A stretch of DNA of 64,000 nt from Thermoproteota archaeon (GCA_026986575.1 JALSOH010000009.1:186001-250000), one strand, 5' to 3'; positions 52,614 to 62,128 are shown, counted from the stretch's first letter. A program made the numbers and translations. Notes: generated from the sequence alone by a model not told the origin.

Positions 52614-53411
52614 GTGGGCTCGGTGCTCGATCTCGCCATCTCGGTGCTAAGGGATCTGTCCGGCGATGATGTGATAGTGGCGAGCTTCTACTCCGGCCTT
52701 TTCGTAGCCATGACCACCACCTTGGGCTCTGTACCTGTTCTCGCTAGGAGAAAAGGTAAGGATATGGAAATGACACTCTCCTTGGCGTTTGCAGCCGGGG
52801 TCATGCTCGTAGCGAGCTTCACCAGCCTGATACTGCCAGCCCTCGAGATGACGGACTTCTACGTGGTGGGCGTTGGGATACTTCTGGGGGTCCTCACCAT
52901 ATTCGCCGTGGACAGGTTGATCCCACACGAGCACTTCCTCAAGGGATACGAGGGTCCCGAGCATGGGAGGAGGATGTTGAAGAGGATCTGGCTGATAGCG
53001 ATGGCGATGTTGATACATAACCTGCCAGAGGGCCTTGCGGTTGGGACGACGATGGCCTACTCGGTCCCGGTGGGCGTGGCCACGGCAGTGGCAATAGGCG
53101 TTCAGGACATGCCCGAAGGGCTAGCAGTAGCCCTTCCCGTCGCCGAACTCAGAGGCAGGTGGATGGGATTCGTGATTGGGGCCCTCAGCGGTTTAAGTGA
53201 GATGATCATGGTCCTAGTAGGTGCATCCCTCTTCTCTCACTTCAAGGTGATCCTCCCTCTCGGCATGGCCTTCTCCGGGGGGGCGATGCTATACGTAACC
53301 CTCAAGGAAGCTATTCCCGAGATATACGGGGAGGGCTCGTCCGAGCTAAAGGCCACTATCGGATTGCTGGCGGGCTTCTACCTGATGCTCTTCTTGGATT
53401 CAATGCTCTGA
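52614..53411 (+). CDS. ZIP-family divalent metal transporter
   Basis: This 265-aa protein has an N-terminal region (FYSGLFVAMTTTLGSVPVLARRK) and membrane spans with the ZIP motifs HNLPEGLAVGT and QDMPEGLAVALPVAELRG, both carrying conserved His/Glu or Asp/Glu metal residues. It probably imports zinc or iron. The stop region overlaps the 3' end of the opposite-strand gene by 12 bases. Confidence 0.87.
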   Translation: MGSVLDLAISVLRDLSGDDVIVASFYSGLFVAMTTTLGSVPVLARRKGKDMEMTLSLAFAAGVMLVASFTSLILPALEMTDFYVVGVGILLGVLTIFAVDRLIPHEHFLKGYEGPEHGRRMLKRIWLIAMAMLIHNLPEGLAVGTTMAYSVPVGVATAVAIGVQDMPEGLAVALPVAELRGRWMGFVIGALSGLSEMIMVLVGASLFSHFKVILPLGMAFSGGAMLYVTLKEAIPEIYGEGSSELKATIGLLAGFYLMLFLDSML

Positions 53412-54314
53412 TTCCCCACTGTCCAGAGCTGGGGTCGGAAGCTTCTCCTCAATCACGTAGGGCATCCTCGCCCTAGATACCACGAACGGAGACTTCATCT
53501 CCTCTAGGTATCGGAGGGCTATCCTCTTCCCCAGCCTGGTGAGCGCGAACACCGGTATCCCTATCCCCAGCTGCATCAGGGCCCTCCTCCTAATCCTCCT
53601 GAGGACAAGCCTCGAGGCGCTCGAGCATACTATGTCAGCCATCTCCAAGTACCTTAAATGCTCCTCAGGGACCAAGGTGTTGCATGTCGAGAAGATCGCT
53701 AGTTTCGCTCCCTCAACACTCTCCTCCAATTCCCTCAATTGCGGGATTATCTCCGCGTTCAATCCGATTACGGTAACAGCCACCCTCCTGAAACCCTCCC
53801 GGAAGGCCCTCCTCACCCCTTCAACCTGATCTATCCTCGGCGGATCGAGCACCTCCCCACCCATACCCTCTACCCTCCTGACCACCTTGAGTATCGGAGT
53901 TGTCCTGATGAGACCGGTCATGGCGGCGCCTATGCCTTGCACCAATTCCGGGTTCTCGGTGATCACGGTACCGACCCCATCGCAAACCACCACCGCCGCA
54001 TCGAGGATCTCACCCATGACCGCACTTATCATCTCTGAACTTCCGAACGGAACGATCCTGTCGGACTTCAAGGACCTGTGCGGACAGAAGTGACCGTACT
54101 CCTCGATCTTTCTCTTTATTATCCTCCTGACAGCTTCCCTGTCCACCCTATCTATCCCATAAACGGCCCTGACGTAGGGACAGCTGACTACAGCGGGATC
54201 AGTAAGTACCTCGACTTTACAGCCCCTGATTCTCACCCTAGCTCCTCTGCAGAGGAGTTCGTGGACCGGTTCCCCCAATCTCTGATCCGCCTTCTCGTCG
54301 GTCAAGCCACTCAC
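53400..54314 (-). CDS. DUF2099 / methanogenesis-marker-8-type protein
   Basis: This 304-aa protein fits the DUF2099 family (methanogenesis marker protein 8): ARVRIRGCKVEVLTDPAVVSCPYV, YGHFCPHRSLKSDRIVPFGSSEM, DAAVVVCDGVGTVITENPELVQGIGAAMTGLI, DQVEGVRRAFREGFRRVAVTVIGL, CSSASRLVLRRI and GIPVFALTRLGK. The family is widespread in methanogens and of unknown function. Several Cys/His residues could bind an Fe-S cluster or metal. GTG 54314 fits a TATA-like ATCTTTATCC near 54342-54351. No mcr gene is in the window. Confidence 0.75.
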   Translation of the reverse strand: MSGLTDEKADQRLGEPVHELLCRGARVRIRGCKVEVLTDPAVVSCPYVRAVYGIDRVDREAVRRIIKRKIEEYGHFCPHRSLKSDRIVPFGSSEMISAVMGEILDAAVVVCDGVGTVITENPELVQGIGAAMTGLIRTTPILKVVRRVEGMGGEVLDPPRIDQVEGVRRAFREGFRRVAVTVIGLNAEIIPQLRELEESVEGAKLAIFSTCNTLVPEEHLRYLEMADIVCSSASRLVLRRIRRRALMQLGIGIPVFALTRLGKRIALRYLEEMKSPFVVSRARMPYVIEEKLPTPALDSGESEH

Positions 54315-54480
54315 CAGTACGTAGGACGACTCCTGACAAAAGGGATAAAGATTGTCGGTGATTTATCCCAACTTAGGATGGGACTGCCCGTTCGTCCAAT
54401 AGAAAGGTAGTTTTGTGTTAGAGTTGATTGACTGTTTGCAAGGGCTCTCATTAACTTTATTGATCCAAAATCCTCGGGGA

Positions 54481-55653
54481 TCAACTTCCGCCCGACCCTA
54501 TAGAGTTCAGCCTGTAAATGCACGCAAGATCCTCGCCCAGTATGTCCCCAGTCAATGCAAGGGCCCTAGCTCTACTACCGCCGCATACGTGTCTGTACTC
54601 GCAGCTCCCGCATCTCCCCCTGAATTCAGCCCTCTTAATCCTTCTCAGGATCTCGTTCTCCCTGTATATCCTCACGATGTCCTCAGACCTCACGTTACCC
54701 AGTCTGTAAGGCGCGAAACCGCTGGGGTACACATCCCCGTTGTATGAGACGAATAGAATACCATATCCGTCCCTAGTTTGAGCTGATCTCATTGAGGGCT
54801 TCCCCATTTGAGGACCCATCAGGTCTGTGAGTCTCCTCGTGAGCCTTCTGTAGAGGTCTCCCAACCCGTGCTTCCGGGCGATCCTGTCCACGTAATCACC
54901 ACCGCCACTCACATCCTCCACCATCTCCCCCCTCCTAGTGAGGTAGACCCTTCTGAAGAACGGAGCCTCGACGGTCCTCACCTCAATCCCGTACTTGGAG
55001 ACCTCGAAGAGGAAGTGAACCACATCCTCGTACTCCCGGGGGGATAGGTCCGTTAGCTCCACCCCCCTACCCACCTTGATTAGGAAGAAGAGCTCCCAGA
55101 TCTTCACGCCCAGCCCGGTGAGGAGGTGAGCTATTTCCGGGAGATCGATCACGCTCTCCTTTGATACGAGGGTGTTAACTTGAAGTATCCACCTATCGCC
55201 GTCATCAGCGAGCCCCCTTAGAACCTCAAGCGTGGCCTCGAAGTGGCCCCGAACCCCTCTTATGTAATCGTGCGTCTCACGCATGCCGTCCAGGCTTATT
55301 GATATGAAGCGAACTCCGTACCTCGAGAGCATTTCCAGCGAGCTCAAGAGTTTCTCGGTTACCGCCGGGGCTATGCCCACCCTCAAGCCCGAATTCCTCG
55401 CGTACCTCAAGATCTCCTCCAAGTCCTCCCTCATTAGTGGATCCCCGCCGGTGAGAATCAACACAGGATAGGGCTCGCCGAATCCCCTGATCTGATCGAT
55501 CAGCTCCTTACCCTCCTCCGTAGAGAGTTCCCCAGGCAGAGGATTGGGAATAGCCTCGGCACGACAATGCCTGCACTTCAGGAGGCAGGCCTTGGTCATC
55601 TCCCAGAAGATTAGTATGGGTTTCTCATCTAAGTTCAGTCTTGAATGAGGCAT
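54481..55653 (-). CDS. Radical SAM/SPASM protein 2 (Ahb/NirJ/Cmo-like)
   Basis: At 390 aa from ATG 55653, the radical SAM Cys motif is CLLKCRHC (Cys23, 27, 30). Other segments are LILTGGDPLMREDLEEIL, RFISISLDGMRETHDYIRG and a C-terminal SPASM Cys-rich part (CGSCEYRHVCGGSRARALALTGD). It is close in pattern to the TIGR04053 family and to radical SAM proteins placed near tungsten enzymes or alternative-heme genes. ATG 55653 overlaps the upstream gene by 19 bases. It may modify a peptide or a cofactor of the neighbouring aldehyde oxidoreductase. Confidence 0.8.
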   Translation of the reverse strand: MPHSRLNLDEKPILIFWEMTKACLLKCRHCRAEAIPNPLPGELSTEEGKELIDQIRGFGEPYPVLILTGGDPLMREDLEEILRYARNSGLRVGIAPAVTEKLLSSLEMLSRYGVRFISISLDGMRETHDYIRGVRGHFEATLEVLRGLADDGDRWILQVNTLVSKESVIDLPEIAHLLTGLGVKIWELFFLIKVGRGVELTDLSPREYEDVVHFLFEVSKYGIEVRTVEAPFFRRVYLTRRGEMVEDVSGGGDYVDRIARKHGLGDLYRRLTRRLTDLMGPQMGKPSMRSAQTRDGYGILFVSYNGDVYPSGFAPYRLGNVRSEDIVRIYRENEILRRIKRAEFRGRCGSCEYRHVCGGSRARALALTGDILGEDLACIYRLNSIGSGGS

Positions 55654-56744
55654 GTGGGATCCTCTCCCAGTAGGTCTCCAGTGTAGATGTATGCCTTCAC
55701 CCTCGATCCCCCGCACATGTCTCTGTAGGGACAGGAGCCGCACCTACCCCTCAGCTGCGAGGAGTCGCCAGCGGCCCTGTATAGTGGATGGTTCAGAAGC
55801 TCCCTGAGATCATCTTGGAGGGCGTTCCCCAGTCTGAAATCCGTCAGGTAGTTGCTCAGGTAAACATCGCCGGTGGGCGAGATCGAGATGAAACCCCTGC
55901 CCTCCACGGAGAGCCTCCTAGTCCGCATTCTCTCCTCAGCGGAGGAAGTATCGTAGCCCTTCTCCCTGAGTCTCTCCATAACGTAGATGGCGGTGGATGG
56001 GTGCAATCCAATATCTATCTCCGCGCCTCCATGAGCATCACCCAAGATCATCTCATCTATGAACCAGTCGAGCAAGGACCTCCATTCATCCTTAGAAGGG
56101 ATCTCCTCCCTAAGTAAGGCCCCTCTACCCACCGGTATGAAGTCGCAGAGGTAAACCGCCTTGGCCCCATACCTCTCGGCCACGTCGAAGAGGTACCTGA
56201 TATGGGGGAGCACCCTCCTCGCCACCACGGTCTTTATGGTCAGGTTCAAGCCGTGGTCCCCCAGCAGCTTGAGCGCCTTGATTACCCTTTCGTGGGAACC
56301 GGGCATCCTAGTGAAGGCATCGTGCACATCCTCGGGTCCGTAGAGCGGGATAGCCACGTTGTCCACCCCCAGGTCGGCCAGCTCCCTTGCCACCTTCTCA
56401 TCAACAAGGGTCCCGTTGGTGCTCAGGATGACCCTGATGCCTAGATCCTTCAGCTTCCTCAGCAAGATCATTATATCATCCCGGAGGAGGGGTTCCCCTC
56501 CGGAGACGAATGTAAGGGGTCGCCCAGCCTCCCCCAGTCTCTCAGCTATCTTGAGCACCTCCTCAGTGGAGAGCTCGGGCGTGACCCTGCCCCCCTCGTA
56601 GCAATGGATGCACCTGAGGTTGCACCGCTCGGTGACGACCCATATCACCGAGCTGATCCCTCCCATCCTCAGGGAGGCCATAGCCGCCCTCTCCGCGGCC
56701 GAGAGGGCATCATTACCCGCGAACAGGGACTTGAGATGGGTCAT
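55635..56744 (-). CDS. Radical SAM/SPASM protein 1
   Basis: At 369 aa, it has CNLRCIHC (Cys41, 45, 48), LTFVSGGEPLLRDDIMILL, VILSTNGTLVDEK, ISISPTGDVYLSNYLTDFRLGN and the SPASM region CGSCPYRDMCGGSRVKAYIYTGDLLGEDPTC. It shares the SPASM ending with protein 2, so the pair likely arose by duplication. In this family, two such proteins often act in sequence on one substrate. It lies 4 bases after the S-component-like gene. Confidence 0.82.
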   Translation of the reverse strand: MTHLKSLFAGNDALSAAERAAMASLRMGGISSVIWVVTERCNLRCIHCYEGGRVTPELSTEEVLKIAERLGEAGRPLTFVSGGEPLLRDDIMILLRKLKDLGIRVILSTNGTLVDEKVARELADLGVDNVAIPLYGPEDVHDAFTRMPGSHERVIKALKLLGDHGLNLTIKTVVARRVLPHIRYLFDVAERYGAKAVYLCDFIPVGRGALLREEIPSKDEWRSLLDWFIDEMILGDAHGGAEIDIGLHPSTAIYVMERLREKGYDTSSAEERMRTRRLSVEGRGFISISPTGDVYLSNYLTDFRLGNALQDDLRELLNHPLYRAAGDSSQLRGRCGSCPYRDMCGGSRVKAYIYTGDLLGEDPTCLIQD

Positions 56745-56748
56745 AGCA

Positions 56749-57282
56749 TCACCAGCGCATCTCGATCCGTGGCATGATGTACTTGGGGACGAGGATACCA
56801 GCCAGCAAGTTGGATGCTAGGGCCACCAGGAAGATGGTAGAGACGATGAAGGCGCCGAAGTCTACCAACTTCCCTAGGAAGAGGGTTATGAAGAGGTACT
56901 GGTAGATGCCCGCGAGGAAGCTGGAGATAACCATGGTGAGGGCTATCGGCACTACCCTGTATCTGCCCTCCTCTGCCTCCCTGTAAACTCCCGTGAGCCA
57001 GAAGGCGGCATCTATCACCACACCTCTGACGAGGAAGGCCCCCAAGATCAGGAGGAAGAGGATGGATTGGAAGCTGTATAGAAGTCCCGCGACGAACGAT
57101 ATCGCAGTAGCCGAGTAGGGTTCCCTGATGACCAGAGCACCGATCAGGAGCACGATCGCGTAGACTATGGCCCCGTAGCTGACGGTCAGCTTGACGAAAA
57201 GGGCCGCCAGGAAGGCCAGAACGGAGAACATGGCAATTAAACTAACCTTCACGCTAACGCTACGGCTGCGAGGGACCCCCAT
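56749..57282 (-). CDS. ECF S-component-like membrane protein
   Basis: At about 177 aa from ATG 57282, it has roughly six hydrophobic spans (VSLIAMFSVLAFLAALF, AIVYAIVLLIGALVI, SATAISFVAGLLYSF, LILGAFLVRGVVIDAAFWL). Size and span pattern match ECF-transporter substrate-binding components. No ECF T or A gene is nearby. TATA ATTATATAAAAG at 57311-57322 fits this start. It is the first gene of the radical SAM operon and may take up a precursor. Confidence 0.55.
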   Translation of the reverse strand: MGVPRSRSVSVKVSLIAMFSVLAFLAALFVKLTVSYGAIVYAIVLLIGALVIREPYSATAISFVAGLLYSFQSILFLLILGAFLVRGVVIDAAFWLTGVYREAEEGRYRVVPIALTMVISSFLAGIYQYLFITLFLGKLVDFGAFIVSTIFLVALASNLLAGILVPKYIMPRIEMRW

Positions 57283-57310
57283 GCTCCCACTTGGCGGGAT
57301 CAGCAATTGC

Positions 57311-57322
57311 TTTTATATAATA
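57311..57322 (-). promoter_or_regulatory. TATA box of the radical SAM operon
   Basis: Reading leftward, ATTATATAAAAG is a strong archaeal TATA box, about 30 bases upstream of ATG 57282. Confidence 0.5.
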
Positions 57323-57376
57323 GTTGCGTGTTCGGCAAAAGAGTACGTAGACCCCACACTTTGGAGGACTCTTGGG

Positions 57377-57781
57377 CTAGGGTTCCAACCTCCTCAACCC
57401 TCCCACTTTATCGAAATCCGTATCGTAGCTGACTAGGGTCGTTATACCATTCTCAAAGGCGGATGCAGTGTGTATAGAGTCTCTAGGTTTCATTCCGTAC
57501 TTCTCCATGATCTCCTGAGCCCTTAACAGGGTATTCTTGGTCACAGCCAAGAACCTCAGGTGAGGAAAGTTCAGGAAGAGTCTACCAGCTCTTACAGATG
57601 ATTCCACACCATCCACCTTCCGGACCACCCAGACCAGTTCGTCCCAGCTCAATGTGGAAGTGTAGGCCATCACCTCACCCGATGCTATCCTCTTCAGGAA
57701 CTCCCTCGACCTTCTTGCCTCCTCCACCTCGGTGTCGTATATGAGAGGGTAAATGAAGACGTTCGAATCAACGTAGAGCAA
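57377..57781 (-). CDS. VapC-like PIN-domain toxin
   Basis: This 134-aa PIN protein has LYVDSNVFIYPLIYDTEVEEARR, TLSWDELVWVV, GMKPRDSIHTASAFENGI and LVSYDTDFDKVGG, giving the full acidic set. Its start overlaps the AbrB gene by 14 bases. Confidence 0.83.
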   Translation of the reverse strand: MLYVDSNVFIYPLIYDTEVEEARRSREFLKRIASGEVMAYTSTLSWDELVWVVRKVDGVESSVRAGRLFLNFPHLRFLAVTKNTLLRAQEIMEKYGMKPRDSIHTASAFENGITTLVSYDTDFDKVGGLRRLEP

Positions 57782-58025
57782 ACCTCTCCTCCACCTCCTC
57801 CTCGATAACGCGCTCCAGGTCCACTTTCTCCCTCAGCTTGTTTCGGACTATCCCACAGAATTCCTCTAAAAATTTCTCAGGATCCTTCCCTGGCCTTATC
57901 ACGATCTCTCCTTCCCTCACCTCGATCAGCACATCATCGCCGGGGCCTATGCCGAGGGCATCCCTGAACAGCTTCGGTATGACTATCTGACCCCGGGGTC
58001 CCACTCTCTTCCTGACTGTAATCAT
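57768..58025 (-). CDS. AbrB/MazE-type antitoxin
   Basis: This 85-aa protein has an AbrB domain (TVRKRVGPRGQIVIPKLFRDALGIGPGDDVLIEVREGEIVIRPG) and a helical acidic tail (EFCGIVRNKLREKVDLERVIEEEVEERF). It is coupled to the downstream PIN gene. Confidence 0.83.
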   Translation of the reverse strand: MITVRKRVGPRGQIVIPKLFRDALGIGPGDDVLIEVREGEIVIRPGKDPEKFLEEFCGIVRNKLREKVDLERVIEEEVEERFALR

Positions 58026-58240
58026 ACTGGTCGATATGAATAATTCCTACACCATAGTTAAATTTTGCTTCGGTCCCGTCCCCGCCGTTAGGAGCACCTC
58101 CGATAATGTAGAGGCGCGCTCTGGCATGCATGTTGCATACATGAAATGGGAAGAGGCGCCATGCCGGCGGTAGAAGCTACGAGATGAATTTTAGTGCCTG
58201 AATCCGGGTAGATGAAAAAGCAGAAAAGGTAGAGGGGGAT

Positions 58241-60097
58241 TCAGGAGGGTAGGACCCCCATCTGCTCCATCCTGTCGGCCACTTCCTTCAGGCCGAGCCT
58301 CTCTAGGGTCTCCCTGGTGGGCCTGCCCTTGATCCAGCCCCTCACTTGGTAATACTCGGGAAGCATCTCGCCCAGCCTAGCTACGTGTCCCTTAGAGGGG
58401 CCGCCAGGTATGGGCACCTTGGTCAACCTGTCAGGCAGGGTATCATACTCCTCCCCATCCCCGAAAGCCATTGCGTTAAATGCCCTCTCGGCGTTGTAGA
58501 TGCGCTCTCCCACGGTCCTGAACTCCTCGGGAGTCATGTCCCATCCGGTCACGGCGCTCACTTGGGCAGCGAGCTCCTGATCCCAGTAGGCGAAAGTGAC
58601 GAACTTGCACACCACCATGCTGTCCAACGCCGCGAACACGTCCTGGAACTCCTTCAGGAGCTCAGCTTTGCCCTCGGTGGTGTATGGGTCGAGCTTCTTG
58701 GGAACTCCCAATATCTCGGGGGAGATCATGTAGGCCCTGAGATGGCATCCTCCCCTGTTGCTGGTCGCGTAACCGAGAGCGTGACCCTGCACCCCTCTCG
58801 GGTCGTAAGCGGGAAGGGACTGCCCCCTCACATGCATGGAGAACTCAGGCTTTCCATACTTCTTGGCCAATCTGTAGCCTCCGAGCGAGATGTCATCTCC
58901 GAAACCGCTCCTGTAGGCGGCGCGCCATGTCATCTCCACCACTGCCTGTGGGTTTCCGAAGTTAAGCTCCACACCGTCCAGCCTCTCCTTCTCCTCTTCC
59001 GGTATGGCTCCCTTCTCGTAGAGCTCCATCGCAACCGCTATTGCATTTCCGGTCTCTATAGTGTCCATCCCTAGCTCGTTGCACAGGAAGTTCGCCTTGG
59101 TGACGGCATCGAGATCGCCAGTTCCCGTGTTAGCACCGAGGGCCCAGACCGTCTCGTACTCCGGTCCATCACCGATCCCGGCCCAAGGTTTCTTCGTCTT
59201 GGAGAACCTGCCGCACGCTATTATGCATCCCCAGCACGGTTGCTTCTTCAGCAGGATCTCAGCAGCGATCCTCTCACCGCTGAGGTTCTCCGCCTCCTCA
59301 AACACGGCCTCCTGGAAGTTCCTGGTCGGGAATATGCCCGCCTGGTTAATTATGTTCACGAGAACGGCGGTTCCATAGTTCGGAAGTGCCTCGTTGGTGA
59401 CACCGCTCTGCTTCTTCTTGTCCACGGCATCCCTCAGCACCTCCTGGAACTTCTGCTCGTCCCCTATCGGCACCTTCATGCTCCCCACAGCAACTATGGC
59501 CTTCAGCTTCTTGGAGCCCCAAACGGCGCCGTGAGCGCCCCTACCAGCGGCTCTCCCCATGTCGTTTATTATCGCTGCCAGCAGGGAGAGCCTCTCACCG
59601 GCGGGCCCTATGCAGGCCACCTTTGCGTTCTTCCCATGCCTCTTCTCCAGTATCCTAGTGGTCTCGTGAGTGTCCTTGCCCCAGAGGTCCTTGGCGTCCC
59701 TCAGTTCAGCTTTCCCTTCCTCCAGCACGAGGTACACGGGCTCCTCTGATGCTCCCTCCAGTATGACCAGATCGAAGCCAGCGAACTTCATGTAGGGCCC
59801 GAAGTGCCCTCCGGACTGGGAGTCGTGCACCGTGTTTGTCAGGGGTGACTTGGTCACGCTCGTCCATCTGCCGGCCTCCAGTCCAGCAGCAACACCAGTT
59901 ACAGGTCCGGTGAGGACGAAAGCCTTGTTCTCAGGGCTCAGGGGATCTACTCTAGGATCCACTTCCTTCAGCATCAGGTAAACTCCTAGACCCCTGCCTC
60001 CAATCCACTGCCTCATTACCTCCTCGGGTACTAGGTCGAAAGTGTTCCCGACGGTGACCTTGCCCGAGGTCAGATCGACCCGGGCGTACCTACCCAT
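58241..60097 (-). CDS. Aldehyde ferredoxin oxidoreductase family (tungsten enzyme)
   Basis: The 618-aa protein matches AOR: VDLTSGKVTV at the N-terminus, WIGGRGLGVYLMLKE, GRWTSVTKSPLTNTVHDSQSGGHFGPYMKFAGFDLVIL, the 4Fe-4S motif CWGCIIAC (Cys288, 291, 295) with a fourth ligand probably in DSMVVCKF (about residue 500) and tungstopterin-binding segments. AOR-type enzymes oxidise aldehydes to acids with ferredoxin. Which branch (AOR, FOR, GAPOR, WOR) is not clear, but size is close to FOR. A TATA-like GTTATATTAG lies near 60149-60158. Radical SAM genes follow on the same strand. Confidence 0.9.
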   Translation of the reverse strand: MGRYARVDLTSGKVTVGNTFDLVPEEVMRQWIGGRGLGVYLMLKEVDPRVDPLSPENKAFVLTGPVTGVAAGLEAGRWTSVTKSPLTNTVHDSQSGGHFGPYMKFAGFDLVILEGASEEPVYLVLEEGKAELRDAKDLWGKDTHETTRILEKRHGKNAKVACIGPAGERLSLLAAIINDMGRAAGRGAHGAVWGSKKLKAIVAVGSMKVPIGDEQKFQEVLRDAVDKKKQSGVTNEALPNYGTAVLVNIINQAGIFPTRNFQEAVFEEAENLSGERIAAEILLKKQPCWGCIIACGRFSKTKKPWAGIGDGPEYETVWALGANTGTGDLDAVTKANFLCNELGMDTIETGNAIAVAMELYEKGAIPEEEKERLDGVELNFGNPQAVVEMTWRAAYRSGFGDDISLGGYRLAKKYGKPEFSMHVRGQSLPAYDPRGVQGHALGYATSNRGGCHLRAYMISPEILGVPKKLDPYTTEGKAELLKEFQDVFAALDSMVVCKFVTFAYWDQELAAQVSAVTGWDMTPEEFRTVGERIYNAERAFNAMAFGDGEEYDTLPDRLTKVPIPGGPSKGHVARLGEMLPEYYQVRGWIKGRPTRETLERLGLKEVADRMEQMGVLPS

Positions 60098-60274
60098 ATA
60101 CCCGCCTTTGGGCAGAAAACATCACCTATTGAGAATGAAGGGAAATCTAATATAACGTTTTAGAGTAAATAGTTCATACGGTTTCCTTTTAGTGATAACG
60201 TTAGAACATTCTCATTATCTTCCAATGAGATAACGCGCGTGGGATCTGGTGGGTGAAGAGGGAGGAGGGGACCC

Positions 60275-62128
60275 CTAACCGGATGAGTCCCTCCACGCCC
60301 TGAATCTCTCACTCAGGAGGCCAAAAAATTCGAACGCGGGCTTTATTATGATGAGGGCGGTTCTCCTATTTTTAACCAGCAGGTAGGCCGTTAGCATGAA
60401 GGTAGAGATGGCCAGTATATCTAAAGCTATCTGGGCGAATGGGAGGAAAGCCACTATCGTAGGCGGCAGAGCTCCCATCGCGGAGAGGCCCTTCATCGCC
60501 TCTATGACCGCTGGCGAGGAGATTAGCGCTATGAGAGAGGTGACGAGCGTTAGGAGCTCCACAACCTCAAGCTCGTATGCCACCACACCTAGAGAGATGG
60601 TGGCGGCTAGGATGAATAGCACCCCACCGAAGGCCACATCCGGGGACACGACGGCCAGTACAAAGGCAGCCATACCCGTCAGGAGTACAGAGGTCAGAGG
60701 AAGAGCCACCTTCTCCTCCATGCCCGCCATCTTCTCTAGCCTCGTCACGCTCCAAGCTATGGCGATCATGGAAATTAGTACACCGAAATCGGTGAGCTCC
60801 ACGAGGTAAGTGGCATCCGCGGATAGGAGGATGAGCACGAAGAAGGCCACCAGGTACCTGCCCACCGGAGATTCAGCCACCTCCCTCCTGACATCGAAGA
60901 TGTCGATCAGCATCTCCCTTAGGTGATTTGATGCAGTGACCAGGGCAGGGATGAACGTGGTCGCTATGCCCAAGAGTAGTGCTCCCTCGGTCAGGGCCCT
61001 AGCCCAGCCGGTGGTCAGGTCCACGGCTGGTATGGGTGTCTCGGGAACCTCTCCAAGCAGGTAGATAGCGAGCGAGTACACGATGAAAAGAGCCGCGGGC
61101 AGCACCACGCTGATGGCGAGAGCGTTCTTCAACAACCTCTCCCTCTCATCCCCCGTTCCCGGGATCCCCTCTGCTAGACTCTGTATCTCTTGAAAACCGA
61201 AAACGACCATATACACGAAGGCCATCGCTGGCAGGGCATCAAGCGAGAGGAGGGGGCCGGGAGAGGGATGACCACTCGCAGGTGACGCTAGGAGGGTTCC
61301 TATGTGTACCACGAAAAGTAAAACGAAGAAGGGACCCAGTACGTACTGAAGCTTAACGAGCGACGCCTCGTCGTTGGCGTACTTGAGGGCGACCAGGGTG
61401 AGAACGAATATGAGGATCTTGAGAGGGGTGTTCAGGCCAGGCGCCATGTCCTCCCTGCCGATGAGGGCTAATGCGTCCGGTACTATGTATGAGGTGACGA
61501 CGTCCATCAGGACTAGCATGTTGAAGGCCGCTAGGGATGTGTTGGCCACCCACATGCTGAACCTGGACGCCAAGTAGGAGGGGTGCTTGGGTCCGTAGGC
61601 CCTCCTGACGAAGGCCGGTCCGCCCACGGCCGAGCCGCCCATATCTTGGGTGAGCCTGTCCATCCTTGCATAGAGGAGCGCGAGGAGGAGGGCCGATGTG
61701 GAGGCTAGCACCACTCCCCAGATCGAGCTGAAGCCGTACCTCTTGACGGCCTCGGGCAGTACCACGAAGACGGATGGGCCAAGTGTAGCCCCTATTCCGA
61801 ATATTATGAGTTGGCCTAGACCATACTTTGCTCCCAGATGGACCCTCGCACCCGTCCTCTCCTCGCCCCCGAAGTTGATGAGTATCCTAAGAGCTAGGGC
61901 GAGGGTGAGCAGCAAAGGCACGATGAGCAGCACCAAGTAGAGTAGGGGGATCCCCGGTGACAGGACGAATATGTCTACCAGCAGGGGGAAGGCCATGAAG
62001 AGACTCAGTAGCCCCGGGCTCTCCTCGAAGGAGAGAAGACCAAAGGCTACCAGCAGCACCAGCGCGGCCAGAGCCGCCAAGACACCTATGACCACCATCA
62101 GGTAGTCCATCACACCTCTTATCCTCAT
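60275..62128 (-). CDS. APC-superfamily amino acid permease
   Basis: At 617 aa, two or three extra N-terminal helices (VVIGVLAALAALVLLVAFGLL, PLLYLVLLIVPLLLTLALALRIL) precede a typical APC core: LGQLIIFGIGATLGPSVFVVLPEAV, SAVGGPAFVRRAYGPK, FVYMVVFGFQEIQSLAEGIPGTGDER. It probably imports amino acids; the substrate is unknown. ATG 62128 overlaps the upstream stop by four bases (ATGA), so it is translated with the small membrane protein. Confidence 0.83.
   Translation of the reverse strand: MRIRGVMDYLMVVIGVLAALAALVLLVAFGLLSFEESPGLLSLFMAFPLLVDIFVLSPGIPLLYLVLLIVPLLLTLALALRILINFGGEERTGARVHLGAKYGLGQLIIFGIGATLGPSVFVVLPEAVKRYGFSSIWGVVLASTSALLLALLYARMDRLTQDMGGSAVGGPAFVRRAYGPKHPSYLASRFSMWVANTSLAAFNMLVLMDVVTSYIVPDALALIGREDMAPGLNTPLKILIFVLTLVALKYANDEASLVKLQYVLGPFFVLLFVVHIGTLLASPASGHPSPGPLLSLDALPAMAFVYMVVFGFQEIQSLAEGIPGTGDERERLLKNALAISVVLPAALFIVYSLAIYLLGEVPETPIPAVDLTTGWARALTEGALLLGIATTFIPALVTASNHLREMLIDIFDVRREVAESPVGRYLVAFFVLILLSADATYLVELTDFGVLISMIAIAWSVTRLEKMAGMEEKVALPLTSVLLTGMAAFVLAVVSPDVAFGGVLFILAATISLGVVAYELEVVELLTLVTSLIALISSPAVIEAMKGLSAMGALPPTIVAFLPFAQIALDILAISTFMLTAYLLVKNRRTALIIIKPAFEFFGLLSERFRAWRDSSG

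Noticed and set aside
58346-59074. 242-codon antisense ORF in the AOR gene
   Set aside because: It lies fully inside a strongly conserved enzyme gene; a shadow.
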